Assembly: GCA_964455185.1 (NCBI GenBank)
Contig: CAYVUR010000004.1
Span: 1 to 51,789, forward strand
Source: CAISTG01 sp964455185
Lineage (GTDB): Bacteria > Patescibacteriota > Patescibacteriia > 2-01-FULL-39-33
Reading direction: 5' to 3'
Length of the DNA: 51,789 nucleotides
Shown here piece by piece: positions 33,148 through 41,320 of the stretch. The notes beneath the pieces were generated by a model. That model was not told the origin of the DNA. It did not search any database and saw only the letters and a program-made list of their open reading frames with translations. Every line of letters starts with the position of its first letter. The first letter of the stretch is position 1. A program made the position numbers and the translations under genes.

Positions 33148-34716
33148 ATGTTAAAACTAAGAAAAGATAAAAAAAATCAAATTAAAATAATATTATTAAT
33201 TTTAGATGGTTGGGGTTTAGGACGTGAAGATGAAAGTAATCCCATTTTTTTATCTAAACCAAAATTTATTAATTTTCTTTATAAAAAATATCCTTGGACA
33301 ACTTTAGGTGCTTCAGGAAATTCTGTTGGTGTTCCTTTAAATCAAGTTGGTAATTCAGAGGCAGGTCATATTAATTTAGGAGCAGGAAGAATAGTTGATC
33401 AAGATTCAGTTAAGATTTCTAAACAAATAAATACTGGAGAGTTTTTTAAGAACCCCGCTTTTTTAACGGCTATTAAACATGTCCGAACCAATAAATCTTC
33501 CTTGCATATTATGGGCATGATAAGTAATGGACAAAGCCCTCATAGTGATCCTGATCATTTATTGGCTCTAATTATGATGGCGCGTAAATTTTCTATTAAA
33601 AATGTTTATTTACATTTATTTACTGATGGTCGAGATTCTCCACCACTATCTTCGCTTAAGTCAATAATGGCTTTAGAGAGGTTTTTGAATAAGAATGAGA
33701 TTATAGCTACTGTAATGGGTCGTTTTTATGCTATGGATCGTAAAAAAGTTTGGAATAGAACTATTAGTGCTTATAATGCTATGGTTGATGGGCGTAATGC
33801 TCATAAAGCTAAAAGTCCTCAAGAAGGAATTAGTCGTGCTTATAATTCAGGAATAACCGATGAATTTATTGAACCAATCGTTATTTATCAAAAAAATAAA
33901 ATGATACCACGTATTACGAATAATGATGCAGTAATATTTTTTAATTTACGCAGCGATCGTGCTCGTCAACTTGCAAAACCATTTGTTCAGGATCAATTTG
34001 AAGAAAAAAATCCAGGCGCTATTAAACGTAGTAAAGTGCTTAAAAATTTATTATTTGTATCTATGACTGATTTTGGTCCAGATTTAGATAGTATTTTAAG
34101 CGCTTATCCTTCAGAAGATATCAAAATGAGTCTACCTATGGTTTTGAAAGAAAAAAAACAAATTTATATTGCTGAAACAGAAAAATATGCTCATGTTACT
34201 TTTTTCTTTAATGGTGGTTATGCTAATCCCGTTGCTGGAGAAACAAGAATTAATATTCCTTCACCTCAAGTAGATAGATATGATTTAACCCCAGCCATGT
34301 CTACAGCATTAATTACTAAAAAAGTTATTGCTTCATTGTCTAAATTTGATTTTATTTGTGTTAATTTTGCTTGTCCCGATATGATTGGGCATACTGGAAA
34401 TATTGAAGTTGCTAAAAAGACAGTACAAGAAGTTGATAAATATGTTAAAAAAATTTATGATGCGGCAATTAAAAATAGAGCTATATTTATTATTACAGCT
34501 GATCATGGTAATTTAGAATATATGTTTAATCCAGAAACTGGAGAAAAAATAACTGAACATACTACTAATCCAGTACCATTTATTTTGATTGGTAAAAAAT
34601 TTAAAAAAGGAATAAGACTTAAAAAAAATGGTGTATTAGGAGATGTTGCTCCTACTATTCTTAAAATTTTTGGTATAAAGAAACCAAAAGAAATGATTAG
34701 AAAAGGATTGATATAA
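33148..34716 (+). CDS. gpmI: Phosphoglycerate mutase, cofactor-independent (copy 1)
   Basis: Two-metal (Mn2+/Co2+) alkaline-phosphatase-fold enzyme interconverting 3- and 2-phosphoglycerate; 522 aa. 'LILDGWG' (first metal Asp), 'GNSEAGHINLGAG' with the phosphoserine, 'LFTDGRDSPP', 'GRFYAMDRKKVW', 'FFNLRSDRARQL', 'CPDMIGHTG' and 'TADHGNLEYM' are all present, so it looks catalytically complete. Compared with copy 2 it has a longer Lys-rich N-terminus and some unusual substitutions near the substrate site (KKVWNRT where DxxWER is usual). A second gpmI starts 3 bp after its stop. Confidence 0.92.
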   Translation: MLKLRKDKKNQIKIILLILDGWGLGREDESNPIFLSKPKFINFLYKKYPWTTLGASGNSVGVPLNQVGNSEAGHINLGAGRIVDQDSVKISKQINTGEFFKNPAFLTAIKHVRTNKSSLHIMGMISNGQSPHSDPDHLLALIMMARKFSIKNVYLHLFTDGRDSPPLSSLKSIMALERFLNKNEIIATVMGRFYAMDRKKVWNRTISAYNAMVDGRNAHKAKSPQEGISRAYNSGITDEFIEPIVIYQKNKMIPRITNNDAVIFFNLRSDRARQLAKPFVQDQFEEKNPGAIKRSKVLKNLLFVSMTDFGPDLDSILSAYPSEDIKMSLPMVLKEKKQIYIAETEKYAHVTFFFNGGYANPVAGETRINIPSPQVDRYDLTPAMSTALITKKVIASLSKFDFICVNFACPDMIGHTGNIEVAKKTVQEVDKYVKKIYDAAIKNRAIFIITADHGNLEYMFNPETGEKITEHTTNPVPFILIGKKFKKGIRLKKNGVLGDVAPTILKIFGIKKPKEMIRKGLI

Positions 34717-34719
34717 TTT

Positions 34720-36306
34720 ATGATAGAAAGTAAAAGGCCAAGGCCAGCAATTTTAATAATTCTTGATGGTTGGGGTATTGCTCCACCTTCTCGTAGTAAT
34801 GCTATTTCACAAGCCAAAACCCCTTGTATTACTAATTTAATCAAAACTTATCCTTCCATGACACTTCAGGCTTCTGGAGAAGCTGTTGGTTTGTCTTGGG
34901 GAGAAATTGGCAATTCAGAAGTAGGACATTTAAATATTGGTTCTGGTAAATTAATTTACCAGAATATGCCTCGAATTAATAAAGCTATAGCTAATGGATC
35001 ATTTTTTGAAAATGAAAAATTTTTACAGGCAATTGAATATGCCAAAAAAAATAAAGGAGCTATTCATTTAATGGGACTAATTTCTTCTGGCGGCGTTCAT
35101 AGCCATATTAATCATTTATTTGCTTTAATGGAATTATGCGCTAAAGAAAAATTTAAAAATGTTTTTATTCATGGTTTTTTGGATGGGCGTGATATGCCTT
35201 ATAATTCTGGTATAGATTTTGTAAAAAAAATTCAAGATAAATCTCAAGAACTTAAAATTGGTAAGATTGCTTCTTTATCTGGGCGTTTTTATGCTATGGA
35301 TCGAGATAATCATTGGGAAAGAATAGAATTAGCATTTAGAGCAATAGCTGAAGGAAAAGCAAAAGATTATTTTAACAATCCACTGGAGGCAGTTGAGAAA
35401 TCTTATGAGAAAAAAATTTATGATGAAGAATTTATTCCAGTAGTAATAACTGAAAATGAAAAACCAATTACTATAGTAAAAGAAGGTGATGCAATAATCT
35501 TTTTTAATTTTAGAGCTGATCGTGCTAGAGAGATAACTAAAGCTTTTGTTTTACCTGGTTTTGAAAAGTTTGAGTGTCAGTATTTAAAAAATCTTTTTTT
35601 TGTGGCTATGACCGAATATGAAAAAGATCTTCCTATAGAAGTAGCCTTCCCTCCTGAAACTATTGAATATCCTTTAGCTAAAGTTATTTCTGAAGCTGGC
35701 CTGAAACAATTACATATAGCTGAGACGGAAAAGTATGCTCATGTTACTTTTTTCTTTAATGGAGGAAGAGAAAATCCTTTTGAGGGTGAAGAGAGAATTT
35801 TAGTTCCTTCTCCTCGCGTTGCTTCTTATGCTGAAAAACCAGAAATGTCAGCTAAAGAAATTACAAAAAAAATTATAGAAGCAGTTATAGCTGATAAATT
35901 TGATTTTATTGTAGTTAATTTTGCTAATGGCGATATGGTTGGTCATACTGGTGATTTAAAAGCAACAATCAAGGCAGTAGAAACAATAGATTCTTGCATT
36001 AAAAAAATAATTGATGTAGTATTGGGTAAAGGTGGCATTGCTTTTATTACAGCTGACCATGGTAATGCTGAAGAAATTATTAATTTACAATCAGGAGAAA
36101 TAGACAAAGAGCATAGTACTTATCCAGTTCCATTTATAGTTGTTTCTAAGGATTTAGAAGGAAAAAATGCTGGACTACCAGAAGTTATTGAAGGTGATTT
36201 ATCATTAGTTCAGCCGGTTGGATTATTATCTGATATTGCTCCAACAATTTTGAAATTTTTACAATTAGAACAACCTAAAGATATGACTGGTAAAAGTTTA
36301 TTATAA
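34720..36306 (+). CDS. gpmI: Phosphoglycerate mutase, cofactor-independent (copy 2)
   Basis: The second iPGM, 528 aa, directly follows the first. All active-site blocks are present: 'LIILDGWG', 'GNSEVGHLNIGSG' with the catalytic Ser, 'GFLDGRDMPYNSG', 'GRFYAMDRDNHWER', 'FFNFRADRAREIT', 'NGDMVGHTG' and 'ITADHGNAEEI'. It is closer to the canonical sequence than copy 1. It has an insertion near residue 475-495 ('EGKNAGLPEVIEG' and following). One of the two may have changed specificity or serve a different condition; both could be active mutases. Confidence 0.93.
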   Translation: MIESKRPRPAILIILDGWGIAPPSRSNAISQAKTPCITNLIKTYPSMTLQASGEAVGLSWGEIGNSEVGHLNIGSGKLIYQNMPRINKAIANGSFFENEKFLQAIEYAKKNKGAIHLMGLISSGGVHSHINHLFALMELCAKEKFKNVFIHGFLDGRDMPYNSGIDFVKKIQDKSQELKIGKIASLSGRFYAMDRDNHWERIELAFRAIAEGKAKDYFNNPLEAVEKSYEKKIYDEEFIPVVITENEKPITIVKEGDAIIFFNFRADRAREITKAFVLPGFEKFECQYLKNLFFVAMTEYEKDLPIEVAFPPETIEYPLAKVISEAGLKQLHIAETEKYAHVTFFFNGGRENPFEGEERILVPSPRVASYAEKPEMSAKEITKKIIEAVIADKFDFIVVNFANGDMVGHTGDLKATIKAVETIDSCIKKIIDVVLGKGGIAFITADHGNAEEIINLQSGEIDKEHSTYPVPFIVVSKDLEGKNAGLPEVIEGDLSLVQPVGLLSDIAPTILKFLQLEQPKDMTGKSLL

Positions 36307-36328
36307 ATAATAAATTAATCAATTAGTT

Positions 36329-37993
36329 ATGAAAATTATTTTTCCCAATTTTTTAAAGAAGAAACGTTTTTGGTTAATAGCAACGATTATTTTAATAATT
36401 ATTATTTTTATTATTTATCGTTTTATTTCATCAAAACCTAAATTTACTTATGTTACAGAAGCAGCAGTTAGGGGGGATTTGCAACAAACTGTTTCAGCCA
36501 CTGGAGCAGTTGAATCAGCTCATGAAATTTCTTTGGCCTTTAAAAATAGCGGAAAAATTGTCAGTATTTCTGTTAAAGAAGGAGATATAGTTAAAGCAGG
36601 GCAAGAATTAGCTCGACTAGATTTAACTTCAGCTTCAGCTATACTTAAACAATATCAGGCAACGTTGGATGCTGCTAAAGCTAATTTAGAGAAAGTTAAG
36701 GCTGGCTCATCACCAGAAGACATTAAATTGACACAAGAGCAATTAAACAAAGCTAAAAATGATTATGACAACTTAATAAAAGAGTCTTCCGATCAAATAA
36801 AAATTCTTAAAGATAAAACCATTGATACTTTAAGTAATGCAATTTTTACCAGTCAGACCGCTCTTAAAACTGTTTATAATTCTCTAATTAATAGAGAAAC
36901 CACTCAATACTTAATTACTTCTGATAGTAATTTAGAAAATAAAATTAAAAATAATTATGAATTATTAAATAGTGAATTTTATTCTTTACGAACAATTGTT
37001 GATACAGCAAAAAATTCGGAAGGCGATCAAACTAAAATCTTAGCGGCGACTGATGCTGTTAGGATTTATTTGGATAAGCTCGGAGCTTTTTTGGATGATT
37101 CCTATGCTTTATCTGATAAAATTATTGTTAATACTAACTATACTCAAACCGAAAAAGATACAATTAAATCAACTATTAGCTCACAACAAAGTTTAAATAA
37201 TACTTCTTTAACTTCAGTTCAAACGGCGAGAGCTAATTTAGTTAATGGAATCAATAGTTATACTTCTCAGATTCAGGCGGCTTCTAATAGTGTCGCTATT
37301 TATCAGGCTCAATTAGATATTAAGTTAGCTGGTCCTAGAGGTTTCGATATTTCTGCTGCTCAAGCTCAAGTAGCTCAGGCTCAAGCGCAAGTTGATAAGA
37401 TGTATGCCGATTTAACTGATTATTATATTAAGGCGCCAATTGATGGCAAGATTACTAAAGTAAATTTTAGAATTGGTGAAATTCCTCCTATGGGAGCTGC
37501 TGTTATTAATATGTTAGGAACAGAAAAATTTGAGGTTAAGGCTGATATTCCTGAATCAGATATTACTAAAATTAAAATAGGCGATAAAGTCATTATAGAA
37601 TTAGATGCTTTTGGTTCTGATAAATTATTTTCTGGTATTGTAACTTTTATTGATCCGGCCCAAACTATTATTAAAGATGTTATTTATTATAAAACTACGA
37701 TTAGTTTTGATGATGGTTCTTGGAATGATCAAATTAAGCCGGGAATGACTGCTAATATTACTATAAAATCACAAACTAAACAGGGAGTTATCTATATACC
37801 ACAAAGAGCGGTACGCGTCAAAGAGACAGCTTTAGGAGAAATTCCTAAAAAATTTGTTGAAGTAATGGTTAATGGACAACCGCAGGAAAGATTAGTTGAA
37901 GTTGGATTACGTGGTGATAATGGATTAGTAGAAATAATTTCTGGACTTTCTGAAGGAGATCAGGTAGTCATTCTTAAAAAAGAAAGTAAATAG
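36329..37993 (+). CDS. MacA/HlyD-type periplasmic adaptor
   Basis: Membrane-fusion protein of an ABC exporter, 554 aa. An N-terminal membrane helix (about residues 11-33) is followed by the barrel-sandwich half 'GAVESAHEISLAFKNSGKI', a very long coiled-coil hairpin (about 100-360), then 'YYIKAPIDGKITKVNFRIGE' split at residue 370, and beta-barrel and membrane-proximal domains ('AVRVKE', 'GLRGDNGLVEIISGL'). In a single-membrane Patescibacterium it would reach out from the cytoplasmic membrane rather than dock on TolC. It stands 1 bp ahead of the ATPase frame, so it is one operon with the next two genes. Confidence 0.87.
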   Translation: MKIIFPNFLKKKRFWLIATIILIIIIFIIYRFISSKPKFTYVTEAAVRGDLQQTVSATGAVESAHEISLAFKNSGKIVSISVKEGDIVKAGQELARLDLTSASAILKQYQATLDAAKANLEKVKAGSSPEDIKLTQEQLNKAKNDYDNLIKESSDQIKILKDKTIDTLSNAIFTSQTALKTVYNSLINRETTQYLITSDSNLENKIKNNYELLNSEFYSLRTIVDTAKNSEGDQTKILAATDAVRIYLDKLGAFLDDSYALSDKIIVNTNYTQTEKDTIKSTISSQQSLNNTSLTSVQTARANLVNGINSYTSQIQAASNSVAIYQAQLDIKLAGPRGFDISAAQAQVAQAQAQVDKMYADLTDYYIKAPIDGKITKVNFRIGEIPPMGAAVINMLGTEKFEVKADIPESDITKIKIGDKVIIELDAFGSDKLFSGIVTFIDPAQTIIKDVIYYKTTISFDDGSWNDQIKPGMTANITIKSQTKQGVIYIPQRAVRVKETALGEIPKKFVEVMVNGQPQERLVEVGLRGDNGLVEIISGLSEGDQVVILKKESK

Positions 37994-38000
37994 ATTGATT

Positions 38001-38735
38001 ATGACTAGCCAAGAAAAGCAACCTTTAATAGAAGTTAAAAATTTAAAAAAAGATTATATTAATGACGAAGTTATTACTAAAGTTCTTTTTGGTATTAATT
38101 TTAAAGTTTATCCCGGAGAATTTTTAGCAATCATGGGACCATCAGGTAGTGGAAAATCAACTTTAATGCATATTTTAGGTTTTTTAGACTCTTTAACTTC
38201 TGGTCAGTATTTGTTTAAGGGTAGAGATGTTAGTAATTTAGATGATGATGAATTAGCTCAGATTCGTAATGAAGAAGTAGGTTTTGTTTTTCAAGCTTTT
38301 CATTTACTTCCTAAAACAACAGTTTATGATAATGTTAAATTACCATTACTTTATAGTAATCGTGGTAATACTGATCAACTAGTTCGTGAAGCGATTCGTG
38401 CTGTTGGTTTAGAACATCGTATTAATAATCTTTCCAATCAATTATCTGGAGGTGAAAAACAACGAGTAGCAATTGCTCGTGCTTTAGTTAATAATCCTTC
38501 AATAATTTTTGCCGATGAACCAACAGGTAATTTAGATTCTAAATCTGGTAACGCTATCATGGAAATTTTAGAAGATTTAAATGAAGCCGGCCATACTATT
38601 GTTTTGGTTACTCATGAAACCGATACTGCTAAACATGCTAAACGAATTATTAGAATGAAAGATGGTTTAATAGCTGAAGATTATGAAGTTACAGATAGAC
38701 GTAGTGCTAAAAATAGTGAAGAATTAATGAAGTAA
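38001..38735 (+). CDS. MacB/LolD-type ABC exporter ATPase
   Basis: ABC ATPase of 244 aa from the ATG at 38001 (a TTG two codons upstream is possible). Walker A GPSGSGKS is at residues 46-53, the Q-loop is 'FVFQAFHLLP', the signature 'LSGGEKQR' lies near 148-155, Walker B is 'IIFADEPTGNLD' and the H-loop is 'VTHE'. It pairs with the adaptor before it and the FtsX-like permease after it, forming a mechanotransmission-type exporter. Likely substrates for the class are peptides, lipids or lipoproteins; the real one is unknown. Confidence 0.92.
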   Translation: MTSQEKQPLIEVKNLKKDYINDEVITKVLFGINFKVYPGEFLAIMGPSGSGKSTLMHILGFLDSLTSGQYLFKGRDVSNLDDDELAQIRNEEVGFVFQAFHLLPKTTVYDNVKLPLLYSNRGNTDQLVREAIRAVGLEHRINNLSNQLSGGEKQRVAIARALVNNPSIIFADEPTGNLDSKSGNAIMEILEDLNEAGHTIVLVTHETDTAKHAKRIIRMKDGLIAEDYEVTDRRSAKNSEELMK

Positions 38736-38742
38736 TTATTAA

Positions 38743-39978
38743 ATGAAATTATCAGAGATTATAAAATTATCTTTTTCTGTTTTGCGAACTAATAAAGTTC
38801 GCACTTTATTAACTGGACTGGGGATAATTATTGGTATTGCCGCAGTAATTGTAATTATCTCTGCTGGAGCTGGAGCTCAATCACTTATTACTAATCAACT
38901 CAATGCAGTAGGAACAAATTTAATTGGTATTTTACCTGGAGCTTCTGATGAAAAAAGCGCTCCAGCGTCAGCTATGGGTATAGTAGTTACCACTTTAAAA
39001 TATGAAGACGCTAAAGCTATTGCTCGAGAAGTTCCTAATATTTTAGCTGTTAGTTCTTATAACACTGGTATTGCTACTGCTGCTTGGCAGGGTAATACAG
39101 TTGATATTACTTTTAGTGGGGTTATGGCTTCTTATCCACAGGTCGAGGATGTAAAATTGAAATTAGGAAGATTTTTTTCTGAAGAAGAAGATAATTCTAG
39201 TGCTAGAGTAGCAGTACTTGGTTGGCAGGTAGCTGAAGATTTATTTAAGGGACAAACGCCCTTGGGTCAACGCATAAAAATTGGTAAAGAATTTTTTGAA
39301 GTTATTGGAGTAATAGAAAAAAGAGGAGCAGTTGGATTTCAAAATCCTGATAAATTTATTTTTATTCCTGCTAATACAGCGCAAAAGATTATGCTTGGTA
39401 TTCATCATGTTAATTATATTAGAGCTAAAGTTAATGCTCCAGAAAATATTGATGCCGCTGTTGAAGATATTAGGTTATTACTAAGGGATAGACATGGTTT
39501 AAGAGAGACAGCTATTGATGATTTTTCTGTACGTAATACTAAAGATGCAATTAAAACACTTAATTCCATTACCAATGCTTTAAAGTTTTTTTTAGCAGCA
39601 ATTGCTAGTATTTCACTTTTAGTTGGTGGTGTAGGAGTTATGAATATTATGTTAGCTTCAGTTAATCAAAGAATTAGAGAAATTGGTTTACGTAAAGCCG
39701 TGGGAGCTAAGCGTCGTGATATTATGGTTCAATTTTTAGCAGAATCAATCACTTTAACTTTATTTGGTGGAATTATAGGAATAATTATTGGATCTTTAAT
39801 ATCAATATTAATAGCAATTATTGCTAATTATTTAGGTTATAATTGGGATTTAGTTGTTTCACCATTATCAATCTTTTTGGGTTTTGTAGTAGCTACATTA
39901 GTTGGTGTTATTTTTGGTGTCTACCCAGCACAAAAAGCTGCTAAACTTAATTCTATTGAGGCCCTTAGATATGAATAA
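38743..39978 (+). CDS. MacB/FtsX-type ABC permease
   Basis: Permease of 411 aa with the four-helix MacB/FtsX topology. One helix lies near the N-terminus (about 20-45, 'LLTGLGIIIGIAAVIVIIS'). A large extracytoplasmic MacB_PCD domain follows (about 50-270), then three C-terminal helices with the conserved 'VGGVGVMNIMLASVNQRIREIG' block split around residue 295-315, 'GLRKAVGAKR', and the final 'GVYPAQKAAKLNSIEALRYE' motif. It completes the exporter and is followed by a strong terminator. Confidence 0.92.
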   Translation: MKLSEIIKLSFSVLRTNKVRTLLTGLGIIIGIAAVIVIISAGAGAQSLITNQLNAVGTNLIGILPGASDEKSAPASAMGIVVTTLKYEDAKAIAREVPNILAVSSYNTGIATAAWQGNTVDITFSGVMASYPQVEDVKLKLGRFFSEEEDNSSARVAVLGWQVAEDLFKGQTPLGQRIKIGKEFFEVIGVIEKRGAVGFQNPDKFIFIPANTAQKIMLGIHHVNYIRAKVNAPENIDAAVEDIRLLLRDRHGLRETAIDDFSVRNTKDAIKTLNSITNALKFFLAAIASISLLVGGVGVMNIMLASVNQRIREIGLRKAVGAKRRDIMVQFLAESITLTLFGGIIGIIIGSLISILIAIIANYLGYNWDLVVSPLSIFLGFVVATLVGVIFGVYPAQKAAKLNSIEALRYE

Positions 39979-40013
39979 TATTTTTATCTAAGATAATAAT
40001 TAATTTAAATTTT

Positions 40014-40040
40014 AAAAATCGCTATAATTTAGCGATTTTT
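40014..40040 (+). terminator. Rho-independent terminator after the ABC exporter
   Basis: AAAAATCGCTA (40014-40024) pairs with TAGCGATTTTT (40030-40040), 11 bp with a 5-nt loop, ending in a T run. Confidence 0.85.
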
Positions 40041-40082
40041 ATTTAATTTTAGATAAATTTATTATTTTTTTAATTTTAACTA

Positions 40083-40111
40083 TTGACAAAATATAAAAAG
40101 TATGATATAAT
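40083..40111 (+). promoter_or_regulatory. Consensus sigma70-type promoter for the structured RNA
   Basis: TTGACA (40083-40088), a 17-bp spacer and TATAAT (40106-40111), with a TG one base before the -10. Both hexamers match consensus exactly; I found no other promoter in the window that does. The start is expected near 40118. Confidence 0.85.
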
Positions 40112-40117
40112 TGTATA

Positions 40118-40566
40118 TTACAATATAAAATTGTAATTTAATCAAGCAATTTAAAATTATTTAATTTATCGCAGGTAAAACCTGTTTTAAGAGGATTCTT
40201 CGGAATCCTTTGTTAGGGCGGTAACTCAGTTATCTGTGTTATTGCCCCTTAACAAGGGAATCTGAAATTTCACCACATTGATGCTATCAAGGTGTAAGCT
40301 TGTCCACTTTGATAAGCTAATAGAGTTTCCGGCGCGGTTACAAATATTTTTTAGAACCGGTCAGCTTTAAGGAACTCTTACCTTGATTGTATCAACGTGG
40401 TGAAAGCAGGTACCACGAAAAAAAGGCGATTGTTATCGCCATTTGGAGGTTGCAATCGCCTACACGCTTCAGACAACAAGATACGCAAGAAATTAAACAA
40501 TACTTGAAGAAAGTTAAGGTTAATTTTTTACGGTCAATTGTTGTTTGAAGCGTGTTTTATTTTTTT
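40118..40566 (+). ncRNA. Large structured RNA of unknown family
   Basis: About 450 nt behind a consensus promoter, with no reading frame. Elements: ATTACAAT/ATTGTAAT at the 5' end (40117-40137), CAGGT/ACCTG (40172-40184), AGGATTC-TTCG-GAATCCT with a UUCG loop (40192-40209), and GGGCGGTAAC/GTTATTGCCC (40216-40247). A long-range stem of 26 bp joins 40268-40293 to 40380-40405 (23 Watson-Crick pairs, 1 G-U, 2 mismatches) and encloses AGAGTTTCC/GGAACTCT (40322-40378) and CGGTT/AACCG. Next comes GGCGAT/ATCGCC (40425-40440). The 3' end is an 18-bp stem (40462-40479 with 40538-40555) followed by a T-rich run. I see no hallmarks of tmRNA, RNase P RNA, SRP RNA or a tRNA-like end. Confidence 0.75.
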
Positions 40567-40604
40567 AAAAAATAAGTTATACACAATTAACTCTTGACAA
40601 ATTA

Positions 40605-40632
40605 TTGTTTTTATAAAAAATTTTTCTATAAT
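40605..40632 (+). promoter_or_regulatory. Promoter for the rod-like RNA
   Basis: TATAAT (40627-40632) with TTGTTT (40605-40610) 16 bp upstream. An exact TTGACA at 40594-40599 is 27 bp away from this -10, too far to pair with it. The start is expected near 40640. Confidence 0.55.
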
Positions 40633-40639
40633 ATTTATT

Positions 40640-40772
40640 GAGGGAAGGTGACTTTGGTTGAAAATTTTTAATTGTACTTTCCTAAAATGTTTTTTAGGAT
40701 GTTACACTTAAGTGCGATTTAAAAATTTTCAATTCGCCCTTCTCTAAATCCCGCGGAATCCGCGGGATTTTT
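40640..40772 (+). ncRNA. Rod-like small RNA with own terminator
   Basis: About 130 nt folding into one long hairpin. Closing pairs join 40640-40648 and 40738-40744, an internal loop follows (40649-40657 against 40733-40737), then a 14-bp perfect A/U-rich stem (40658-40671 with 40719-40732) extended by UUGUAC/GUGCGA, and an inner hairpin CCTAAAA/TTTTAGG (40681-40698). A strong terminator stem follows at once. The rod shape recalls 6S RNA, but the diagnostic open central bubble is not clear, so no family is assigned. Confidence 0.6.
40748..40772 (+). terminator. Rho-independent terminator of the rod-like RNA
   Basis: ATCCCGCGG (40748-40756) pairs with CCGCGGGAT (40760-40768) around AAT, followed by a T run. 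It is the most GC-rich terminator in the window. Confidence 0.85.
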
Positions 40773-40812
40773 ATTATTTTTTGGCATTGTTTTATAAGAT
40801 TAAATTTTGTTG

Positions 40813-40818
40813 TATAAT
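40813..40818 (+). promoter_or_regulatory. -10 box, leaderless start
   Basis: TATAAT (40813-40818) ends nine bases before the ATG at 40828, so transcription begins about 3 nt ahead of it. This rules out the in-frame TTG at 40807 as start. Confidence 0.55.
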
Positions 40819-40827
40819 ATAATTACT

Positions 40828-41211
40828 ATGAGACTCAAACAATTAATTATTATTGTAAGTATTGCTACTGCTATTTTTTGGATTAGTTGGGTTTTAGTTT
40901 TATTTCAAGTTGATCCTGATACAGCTGGTTGGTCTGGAATTGTTACTTTTTATTTAACTTTATTTACTTCTTTATTGGGTAGCTTTTTTTTAATTACTTT
41001 TGGAGTACGTAAACATTTTGATAAAAATGAATTAGAATATAAAATAGTTGGTAAATCTTTTCGTCAATCATTATTTTTTGCTGTAGCTTTATTAGGAATT
41101 TTAATATTACAAGATTTACATTTTTTAACTTGGTGGAATTTTATTATATTGATTTTAGGTTTAGGAATTTTAGAATATTTTTTTATTAATATTAATAGTA
41201 AAAAATTTTAA
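40828..41211 (+). CDS. Hypothetical four-helix membrane protein
   Basis: A 127-aa protein with four hydrophobic helices (about residues 4-27, 37-58, 77-97 and 101-120) and short charged loops; the second loop ('GVRKHFDKNELEYKIVGKSFRQ') is basic and likely cytoplasmic. I do not recognise a functional domain. The ATG at 40828 is preferred over the TTG at 40807 because the -10 box covers the latter. It is a single-gene unit between a leaderless promoter and a terminator. Confidence 0.75.
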   Translation: MRLKQLIIIVSIATAIFWISWVLVLFQVDPDTAGWSGIVTFYLTLFTSLLGSFFLITFGVRKHFDKNELEYKIVGKSFRQSLFFAVALLGILILQDLHFLTWWNFIILILGLGILEYFFININSKKF

Positions 41212-41236
41212 TTTATCATATTAAATTATAAATTAG

Positions 41237-41260
41237 CTGAGTTAGTAGACTCAGTTTTTT
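41237..41260 (+). terminator. Rho-independent terminator
   Basis: CTGAGT (41237-41242) pairs with ACTCAG (41249-41254), followed by six T residues. Confidence 0.8.
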
Positions 41261-41270
41261 ATTTTTAAAT

Positions 41271-41300
41271 TTGACTTTCACTTTAAAAAAAAGTTATAAT
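41271..41300 (+). promoter_or_regulatory. Promoter for pheST
   Basis: TTGACT (41271-41276), an 18-bp spacer and TATAAT (41295-41300). The leader to the ATG at 41321 is only about 13 nt, so there is no room for a T-box or attenuator. Confidence 0.65.
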
Positions 41301-41320
41301 TTAGATATTAATTATTACTT

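Larger units (their letters stand above)
39979..40827. other. Gene-free region of about 850 bp with two RNA units
   Basis: No credible protein-coding frame on either strand. In order it holds the ABC exporter terminator, an exact-consensus promoter, a long structured RNA candidate, a second promoter, a rod-like RNA candidate with its own terminator, and the -10 box of the next gene. It is the longest non-coding stretch in an otherwise compact window. Confidence 0.85.

Noticed and set aside
40402..40420. T-box antiterminator resemblance (AAGCAGGTACCACG)
   Set aside because: The essential TGG of the T-box bulge is missing, no specifier stem precedes it, and the downstream gene is a membrane protein, not an amino-acid-related gene.
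40118..40566. Identification as tmRNA, RNase P RNA or SRP RNA
   Set aside because: No tRNA-like ends or T-arm, no tag-peptide frame ending in an ALAA-like sequence, no RNase P conserved regions (such as GAGGAAAGTCC or ACAGAACCC at proper places) and no SRP GGAA-capped S-domain were found by eye.
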